Shown: in pieces, positions 6,686-10,654 of the stretch | Position numbering within the stretch: the stretch's first letter is position 1 | How the letters are laid out: every line of letters starts with the position of its first letter | Assembly: GCA_022712235.1 (NCBI GenBank) | Contig: JALAGW010000134.1 | Span: 1 to 10,654 of the forward strand | Length of the DNA stretch: 10,654 nt | Reading direction: 5' to 3' | DNA from: Brevundimonas sp. | GTDB lineage: Bacteria > Pseudomonadota > Alphaproteobacteria > Caulobacterales > Caulobacteraceae | Notes under the pieces: model-generated | What the model was told of the DNA's origin: nothing | What the model saw: only the letters and a program-made list of their open reading frames with translations | Databases searched by the model: none | Made by a program: the position numbers and the translations under genes

Positions 6686-8401
6686 ATGTACCTTTTCCGC
6701 CGCGCGACCCTCGCGCCTCTGCTCGCCGCTGTGCTTTGCGCCACGATTGCGCCCGCGGCCCTGGCCCGTGACGGGGGGGCCGCTGACAGCGGAGCCGATG
6801 ACGACGGCGGAACGATCTACATGGCGAACGACTCTGATCGAACGCCGACCGCGCTCAGCAGTTCCGACCGGCTCAGCTACACCACCGCCTTCGACGCCCT
6901 GCGGCGTGGCGACCTGGAGCTGGCGCGCAGCTCGGCCCGACAGGCCCAGGATCGCATCCTGCTGGGTCAGGTCGAGTTCGAGCGCCTGTTCCACCCCAGC
7001 CATGTCGCCACCTATGACGAACTGGCGGCCTGGCTGGAGACCTATTCCGACCTGCCGATGGCCCAGCGGGTCTATACCCTGGCCATGCGCCGCATCCCCG
7101 ACGGCGCGCCCGAACCGAAACGCCCCGGCAACCTGCTGGAACGCACCTGGGCCAGCGTAACCGGCGCCGGCAGCGGCGGCGTCACCGATCCGGCCAAGGC
7201 CGCCCGCGTGGCCCTTAACAACGACGATCTTCCGGGCGCCTGGCGCACCGGCGCCGAGATGGGCGACTGGTGGAGCGCCGGCCTGGCCGCCTGGCGGATG
7301 AACGAGTTCTCCGACGCCTTCCGCGCCTTCGAGCGCGTGGCCCAGGACCCGACCGAAGACCCCTGGGTTCGCGCCGGCGCCGCCTTCTGGACCGCCCGCG
7401 CCGCCGCCCGGTCGGGCCGCCAGGATCGCGTGACCGAGTATCTGCGCCTGTGCGCGCGCTGGCCCGCCACCTTCTACGGCCAGATCGCCCTGCGTCAGTT
7501 GGGCGAGGAACCGGTCATCGAGAACATGGGCCCGCGCCCCTATGGCGCCTCGGCCCAGCGCGCCAGCTTCACGCCCGAGCCGACCGGCGTCGATGCGCGC
7601 GAACTGAACGCCTTCATCCGCGCCGACGAAACCGCCCGACGCACGGTCGCCCTCTATGAGGTCGGTCGCCGCAACGAGGCCGAGGAAGCCGCCCGCACCG
7701 GGATGCGCAGCGCCGACGGCGACGCCGCCCGCCGCCTGTGGGCCGGCCTTTATCGCACTGTCGCCCCGAACCGCGCGGCCCAGTCCGAAGCCAGCCGCAT
7801 CGACGCCACCCGCTATCCCATGCCCGACCTTCAACCCGAGGGCGGCTTCACCATCGAGAAGGCGCTGGTTTACGCCATCGTGCGCAAGGAAACCGACTTC
7901 AACGCCAACGCCCGCTCCGGCGCCGGGGCCTATGGCATGATGCAGGTCATGCCGGCGACCGCCGCCTATATGACCGGGGACCAGGGCTATGTGCGCAGCC
8001 CGGAGCGGCTCTATGTCCCGGCCACCAATCTGAAGCTGGGTCAGGACTATGTGAACCGCCTGTTCCAGATCGAGTCCTTCCAGGGCGATCTGCTGAAGGC
8101 GGTGGCCTCCTACAACGCCGGGCCGGGTCCGATGCTGGCGGCGATCCGCAAGCTGGGGCCGGACGTCGACCCCCTGCTGCTGATCGAGACCATCGACGTG
8201 CCCCAGGCCCGCGAATATGTGGAAAAAGTCGTGGCGGCCTACTGGATCTATCAGCGCATGCTGGGCGCGCCGCTCAATACGCTGGACGCCGTGGCCTCGG
8301 GCGCCAAGGCCGTACCGATCCGCCTCGATTACGTCGCGCCGCCGCTCGCGCCCGCGCCGATACAGGTCGCCGAGGCGGCGACCAGCGGCGGCTCGCGCTA
8401 G
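6686..8401 (+). CDS. Soluble lytic murein transglycosylase (SLT family 1)
   Basis: A periplasmic enzyme that cleaves the MurNAc-GlcNAc bond of peptidoglycan without water, leaving a 1,6-anhydroMurNAc end; it acts in wall turnover. The 571 residues begin with a signal peptide (MYLFRRATLAPLLAAVL, likely cut after Ala27). An alpha-helical superhelix region follows (about 60-370), as in Slt70-type proteins. The catalytic lysozyme-like domain spans about 385-525. It contains the catalytic Glu402 in IVRKETDFN, the GAYGMMQVMPATA signature (415-427) and YNAGPG (476-481). The usual ES pair after the catalytic Glu is ET here. A low-complexity Pro/Ala tail ends the protein. The ATG at 6686 has an AAGGGGG Shine-Dalgarno 9 nt upstream. 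It resembles the Caulobacter Sdp-type transglycosylases, but the exact orthologue cannot be fixed by eye. The 93-nt gap upstream (6593-6685) holds only weak 5-bp hairpins and no clear promoter. Confidence 0.94.
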   Translation: MYLFRRATLAPLLAAVLCATIAPAALARDGGAADSGADDDGGTIYMANDSDRTPTALSSSDRLSYTTAFDALRRGDLELARSSARQAQDRILLGQVEFERLFHPSHVATYDELAAWLETYSDLPMAQRVYTLAMRRIPDGAPEPKRPGNLLERTWASVTGAGSGGVTDPAKAARVALNNDDLPGAWRTGAEMGDWWSAGLAAWRMNEFSDAFRAFERVAQDPTEDPWVRAGAAFWTARAAARSGRQDRVTEYLRLCARWPATFYGQIALRQLGEEPVIENMGPRPYGASAQRASFTPEPTGVDARELNAFIRADETARRTVALYEVGRRNEAEEAARTGMRSADGDAARRLWAGLYRTVAPNRAAQSEASRIDATRYPMPDLQPEGGFTIEKALVYAIVRKETDFNANARSGAGAYGMMQVMPATAAYMTGDQGYVRSPERLYVPATNLKLGQDYVNRLFQIESFQGDLLKAVASYNAGPGPMLAAIRKLGPDVDPLLLIETIDVPQAREYVEKVVAAYWIYQRMLGAPLNTLDAVASGAKAVPIRLDYVAPPLAPAPIQVAEAATSGGSR

Positions 8402-8408
8402 AAGGCCG

Positions 8409-8519
8409 TCAAACCAGGCTGGACAGCAGCATGGCCCAGACGAAGGCGAAGGCCAGACCGGCCAGGAAATAACCCCTGGCGACCTTGCTCCAGTTGGTGT
8501 TCCGACTGATCGTCCGCAT
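8409..8519 (-). CDS. Small single-pass membrane protein, 36 residues
   Basis: A short reading frame of unknown function. It starts at an ATG (8517-8519) with a strong Shine-Dalgarno sequence, GGGGGA (8531 to 8526), 6 nt upstream. The peptide has a basic, polar N terminus (MRTISRNTNWSKVARG) followed by about 20 hydrophobic residues (YFLAGLAFAFVWAMLLSSLV) and ends at a TGA. By the positive-inside rule the N terminus should face the cytoplasm. It lies 75 nt downstream of the GST gene on the same strand, which itself follows a guanidine-riboswitch-controlled transporter, so it could be the third gene of that unit or have its own promoter. Its end is only 7 nt from the convergent lytic transglycosylase stop. 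The good ribosome-binding site and clean transmembrane segment favour a real gene; conservation was not tested. Confidence 0.6.
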   Translation of the reverse strand: MRTISRNTNWSKVARGYFLAGLAFAFVWAMLLSSLV

Positions 8520-8554
8520 CGCCCGTCCCCCACGGCCCGACGCCGCAAGGACAG

Positions 8555-8560
8555 ATTGTA
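8555..8560 (-). promoter_or_regulatory. Candidate -10 box upstream of the small membrane protein gene
   Basis: TACAAT on the minus strand (8560 to 8555) matches the -10 consensus at five of six positions. It would start a transcript about 28 nt before the ATG of the 36-residue gene. No matching -35 box is present at the usual distance (AACCGG at 17 nt), so this is weak. The 8520-8594 gap holds no clear terminator for the GST gene either. Confidence 0.25.
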
Positions 8561-8594
8561 ACATCACTCGTTAATCGCCGGTTTTCGACCAGAC

Positions 8595-9251
8595 TTAAGC
8601 GACATTAGCCAAGGCGTCCTCGCCCCAGGCGATGAAATCGGGTTGGGCCAAAAGGGCGTCGACATAGGCCCGAGCCACGCCGTCCGTGTCGCCGTGGGTC
8701 GCCAGGTCGATCTGGAAGTGCCGGAAACGCGCCGCCACCGGCGTGAAGAAGGCGTCGGCGATCGACCACTCGCCATAAAGATATGGACCCCTCGCGCCGA
8801 AGCGGGCCCGCGCCTCACGGAAAATCTGCACCAGGCGGCGAATGTCAGCGGCCGTATCCTCGCCCTTCGGCGGCGGACTGCGATCGGGTCCGACCATGGC
8901 GTGATCCGGGGCCATGCCGCATTCGGTGCGCAGAGCCATGAAGCCGGAATGCATCTCGCAGACCACTGACCGAGCCTGCCAGCGGGCATGAGCGTCGGCG
9001 GGCCACAGCCGGGCCTCGGGATAGCGTTCGGCGCACCAGACGGAGATGGCCAGGCTGTCCCAGATGGTTTCTCCGTCCACCTTCAGCACCGGCACGCGTC
9101 CGGCGGGCGAATGGCGCGCGATCTGTTCGGCGGTGTCGGGCCTGTTCAGGCGGATGACGGTCTCCGTGAAATCCGCGCCGCACCGCTTCAGCACCAGCCA
9201 GGGCCGCAGCGACCATGTGGAATAGAGCTTGTCGCCGATCACCAGTTCCAT
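8595..9251 (-). CDS. Glutathione S-transferase family protein
   Basis: A cytoplasmic GST-fold protein of 218 residues. The N-terminal thioredoxin-like domain (about 1-80) shows YSTWSLRPWL (10-19), where a Ser, Thr or Tyr could activate glutathione. It also shows the cis-proline segment RVPVL (52-56) and the WDSLAI turn (64-69), whose Asp-Ser pair normally holds the gamma-glutamyl group. The remainder is the all-helical C-terminal domain (for example GEWSIADAFFTPVA at 160-173, the conserved N-capping region). The substrate cannot be read from sequence. The start at 9251 is preferred over a longer open frame because GGAG lies 8 nt upstream and the GST fold begins right there. It follows the Gdx/SugE-type transporter by 29 nt on the same strand, so it is probably cotranscribed and may respond to guanidine or to the same toxic cations. 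Confidence 0.9.
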   Translation of the reverse strand: MELVIGDKLYSTWSLRPWLVLKRCGADFTETVIRLNRPDTAEQIARHSPAGRVPVLKVDGETIWDSLAISVWCAERYPEARLWPADAHARWQARSVVCEMHSGFMALRTECGMAPDHAMVGPDRSPPPKGEDTAADIRRLVQIFREARARFGARGPYLYGEWSIADAFFTPVAARFRHFQIDLATHGDTDGVARAYVDALLAQPDFIAWGEDALANVA

Positions 9252-9280
9252 GGTCGCTGCTCCATTGAGGCCATGCACCA

Positions 9281-9601
9281 TCAATGGCTGGATGAGAGCT
9301 TCAGCACAACCAGGCCTGACACGATCAGCACCACGCCGCCGATCCTCATCGGCGTCAGGGCCTCGCCCAGCACCATGACGCCGACGACGAAGGCGCCGAC
9401 CGCGCCGATGCCGGTCCAGATGGCGTAGGCCGTGCCCAGCGGCAGGGTCTTCATCGCCATCGACAACAGGCCGAAGCTGACGATCATGAAGGCGACCATC
9501 CCGACCGTCGGCCAAGGCTTGCTGAAGCCGTCGGACGCCTTCAGCAGAAAGGCCCAGACGACCTCAAAGACGCCCGCGAGAAGAAGGAAAATCCAGGCCA
9601 T
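9281..9601 (-). CDS. gdx: SMR-family transporter, Gdx/SugE type (guanidinium exporter)
   Basis: A four-helix inner-membrane antiporter of 106 residues, the standard length for the small multidrug resistance family; members work as antiparallel dimers that swap protons for a cation. The Gdx/SugE subgroup exports guanidinium. Hallmarks are the membrane glutamate Glu13 (AGVFEVVWAFLLKASDGFS), the WAFLLK sequence, MKTLPLGTAYAIWTGIGAVGA (50-70) in helix 3, and GEALTPMRIGG (79-89). The near match to Escherichia coli SugE/Gdx is recalled from family knowledge. The ATG at 9601 has an AAGGGAG Shine-Dalgarno 6 nt upstream, and a longer open frame with no such site was rejected. A two-hairpin guanidine-II riboswitch precedes it, which independently supports guanidinium as the substrate. 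A GST gene follows 29 nt later. Confidence 0.95.
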   Translation of the reverse strand: MAWIFLLLAGVFEVVWAFLLKASDGFSKPWPTVGMVAFMIVSFGLLSMAMKTLPLGTAYAIWTGIGAVGAFVVGVMVLGEALTPMRIGGVVLIVSGLVVLKLSSSH

Positions 9602-9607
9602 GACTTG

Positions 9608-9614
9608 CTCCCTT
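9608..9614 (-). promoter_or_regulatory. Shine-Dalgarno of gdx with a perfect upstream anti-SD
   Basis: AAGGGAG (9614 to 9608) lies 6 nt before the gdx ATG. A perfect 7-nt complement, CTCCCTT, occurs in the same leader at 9661 to 9655. It shares its first two bases with the 3' arm of the first riboswitch hairpin. The two pairings therefore compete: hairpin formation should free the ribosome-binding site. This is inferred from base complementarity. Confidence 0.75.
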
Positions 9615-9623
9615 GCATGGCGA

Positions 9624-9673
9624 GCCGGGTCGTCCCGGCGATCATGCCCACAATAAGGGAGAGGTCGTCCTCT
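9624..9673 (-). ncRNA. Guanidine-II (mini-ykkC) riboswitch
   Basis: On the minus strand two hairpins sit in the leader of the gdx gene. The first is AGAGG-ACGA-CCTCT (9673 to 9660) and the second GCCGGG-ACGA-CCCGGC (9639 to 9624), with a 20-nt linker. Paired stems closed by GG/CC around ACGR tetraloops are the defining feature of the guanidine-II class, in which the two loops dock together and each binds a guanidinium ion. The location directly before the Shine-Dalgarno sequence of an SMR transporter gene is the typical setting. The class and its ligand are established knowledge; the assignment here rests on both loops, both stems and the neighbouring gene agreeing. It should raise transporter translation when guanidine is present. 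Confidence 0.93.
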
Positions 9674-9681
9674 GAGACCGC

Positions 9682-9710
9682 CTATTTGGGACAAGGGGGC
9701 GAGAAGTCAA
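9682..9710 (-). promoter_or_regulatory. Candidate promoter of the gdx-GST unit
   Basis: TTGACT (9710 to 9705) is a near-perfect -35 box, followed after 17 nt by a poor -10, AAATAG (9687 to 9682). Transcription would begin near 9675, just before the first riboswitch hairpin at 9673, which fits very well. The -35 is strong and the -10 weak, so the call rests largely on position. Confidence 0.5.
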
Positions 9711-9719
9711 TGGCGAACC

Positions 9720-9725
9720 TTGACT
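9720..9725 (+). promoter_or_regulatory. Candidate -35 box for purB
   Basis: A second TTGACT, facing right, is separated by 9 nt from the leftward one, giving an inverted repeat AGTCAA-N9-TTGACT (9705-9725). No convincing -10 follows (GACACG at 17 nt). A start from it would fall within a few bases of the purB ATG, implying a leaderless message. That agrees with the lack of a Shine-Dalgarno sequence, but the pair might instead be an operator. Confidence 0.3.
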
Positions 9726-9756
9726 CGCGGGCCGTCGCGAACGACACGACCGGTCC

Positions 9757-10654
9757 ATGATCACGCGCTATTCCCGCCCCGACGCCGTCGCCATCTGGTC
9801 GCAAGAGACCAAGTACAAGATCTGGTTCGAGATCGAGGCCCACGCCGCCACCAAGATGGCGGAACTGGGCGTGATCCCCAAGGAATCGGCCGAGGCCATC
9901 TGGGCCAAGGGCAAGGACGCGACCTTCGACGCCGACCGCATCGACGAGATCGAACGCACCACCAAGCACGACGTCATCGCCTTCCTGACCCACGTGGCCG
10001 AGATCGTCGGCGACGAAGCCCGCTTCCTGCACCAGGGCATGACCTCCTCGGACGTGCTGGACACCTGTTTCGCGGTGCAGCTGGCTCGCTCGACCGACCT
10101 GCTGCTGGGCGGCGTAGACCGCGTTCTGGCCGCGCTGGAAGTCCGCGCCAAGGAGCACAAATACACCCCGACCGTGGGCCGCTCGCACGGCATCCACGCC
10201 GAACCGGTGACCTTCGGTCTGAAACTGGCCGGCTATCACGCCGAGTTCCAGCGCGCCAAGCGCCGCCTGATCACGGCGCGTGAAGAGATCGCCACCTGCG
10301 CCATCTCGGGCGCCGTCGGCACCTTCGCCAACGTCGATCCGGCCGTTGAACAATACGTCGCCGACCAGATGGGTCTGGCCGTCGAGCCGGTCTCGACCCA
10401 GGTCATCCCGCGCGACCGCCACGCCGCCTATTTCGCCGCCCTCGGCGTCGTCGCCTCCTCGGTCGAGCGTCTGGCCGTCGAGATCCGCCACCTGCAGCGC
10501 ACCGAAGTCCTCGAAGCCGAGGAATTCTTCGACAAGGGCCAGAAGGGCTCGTCGGCCATGCCGCACAAGCGCAACCCGATCCTGACCGAAAACCTGACCG
10601 GTCTGGCCCGTCTGGTCCGCTCGGCCGTGACCCCGGCGATGGAGAACGTCGCCC
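9757..10654 (+). CDS. purB: Adenylosuccinate lyase, 5' part (runs off the window)
   Basis: The enzyme catalyses two fumarate-releasing steps of purine synthesis: SAICAR to AICAR, and adenylosuccinate to AMP. It is a cytoplasmic homotetramer of the fumarase/aspartase superfamily. The frame is open from the ATG at 9757 to the window end, giving 299 residues of an expected 430 or so. Motifs are ERTTKHDVIAF (66-76, with His71), the MTSSDVLDT segment (95-103), GRSHGIHAEP (141-150, with the catalytic His144) and the superfamily signature GSSAMPHKRNP (264-274), whose mobile loop carries the catalytic serine. No Shine-Dalgarno sequence precedes the ATG; it is divergent from the gdx unit and may be leaderless. 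The C-terminal third lies outside the window, so nothing can be said about an intact end. Confidence 0.97.
   Translation, partial: MITRYSRPDAVAIWSQETKYKIWFEIEAHAATKMAELGVIPKESAEAIWAKGKDATFDADRIDEIERTTKHDVIAFLTHVAEIVGDEARFLHQGMTSSDVLDTCFAVQLARSTDLLLGGVDRVLAALEVRAKEHKYTPTVGRSHGIHAEPVTFGLKLAGYHAEFQRAKRRLITAREEIATCAISGAVGTFANVDPAVEQYVADQMGLAVEPVSTQVIPRDRHAAYFAALGVVASSVERLAVEIRHLQRTEVLEAEEFFDKGQKGSSAMPHKRNPILTENLTGLARLVRSAVTPAMENVA

Noticed and set aside
8433..8472. Short plus-strand frame encoding MAQTKAKARPARK
   Set aside because: Only 13 residues, without an evident ribosome-binding site, and explained as the complement of the hydrophobic segment of the minus-strand small gene.
6383..8548. A 721-codon open frame on the minus strand opposite the lytic transglycosylase and the end of the UDG gene
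   Set aside because: It mirrors the codon pattern of two well-supported genes, has low-complexity Gly/Ala/Arg-rich content and no recognisable domain. In GC-rich DNA such antisense frames are expected.
9252..9515. An N-terminal extension of the GST frame into the transporter gene
   Set aside because: Arg/Gly/Asp-rich shadow of the transporter gene; the GST fold and the ribosome-binding site both start at 9251.
9602..9694. A longer start for the SMR transporter
   Set aside because: It would translate the riboswitch and add about 31 polar residues before helix 1, which no SMR protein needs; the 9601 ATG has an SD at 6 nt.
1..10654. A defence system, CRISPR array, prophage or transposon
   Set aside because: No repeat-spacer pattern, nuclease, transposase, integrase or phage structural gene was seen on either strand; the gene content is mostly core metabolism and repair.

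Overview
The window is high-GC, densely coded chromosomal DNA that looks alphaproteobacterial, most likely order Caulobacterales (Brevundimonas-like). This is inferred from the GC-rich codon use, the protein flavour (for example the alphaproteobacterial form of a family 4-like uracil-DNA glycosylase), the frequent GTG starts and the short palindromic intergenic elements. No species can be fixed from sequence alone. There are no tRNA or rRNA genes, insertion sequences, prophage genes or CRISPR arrays.

Left part (1-5693, all leftward). In transcription order these are ETF-ubiquinone oxidoreductase, a secreted tetratricopeptide-repeat protein, ispE (isoprenoid precursor kinase) and glyQ (glycyl-tRNA synthetase alpha chain). 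The TPR gene and ispE are separated by only 4 nt and are probably translationally coupled. A 105-bp element with 12-bp inverted ends (1027-1131) sits directly behind the ispE stop codon, and a C/G-rich hairpin (9-33) lies behind glyQ.

Middle part (5694-8401, rightward). A divergent promoter region precedes a uracil-DNA glycosylase that keeps only two of the four iron-sulfur cysteines of family 4. It is followed by an exported lytic transglycosylase. Its stop codon lies 7 nt from that of a convergent small gene on the other strand.

Right part (8409-9710, leftward). This is the most interesting section. A promoter-like sequence is followed by two hairpins with ACGA loops, which is the hallmark of the guanidine-II (mini-ykkC) riboswitch. 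Next comes an SMR-family transporter of the Gdx/SugE type (guanidinium exporter), then 29 nt later a glutathione S-transferase-family gene, then 75 nt later a previously easy-to-miss 36-residue single-pass membrane protein. The linker after the first hairpin contains a perfect 7-nt complement of the transporter's Shine-Dalgarno sequence, which predicts translational control by guanidine. Diverging from this unit is purB (adenylosuccinate lyase), which runs off the right edge.

Most genes here are core housekeeping genes. The guanidine-responsive transporter unit, with its GST and microprotein passengers, is the part that deserves follow-up.
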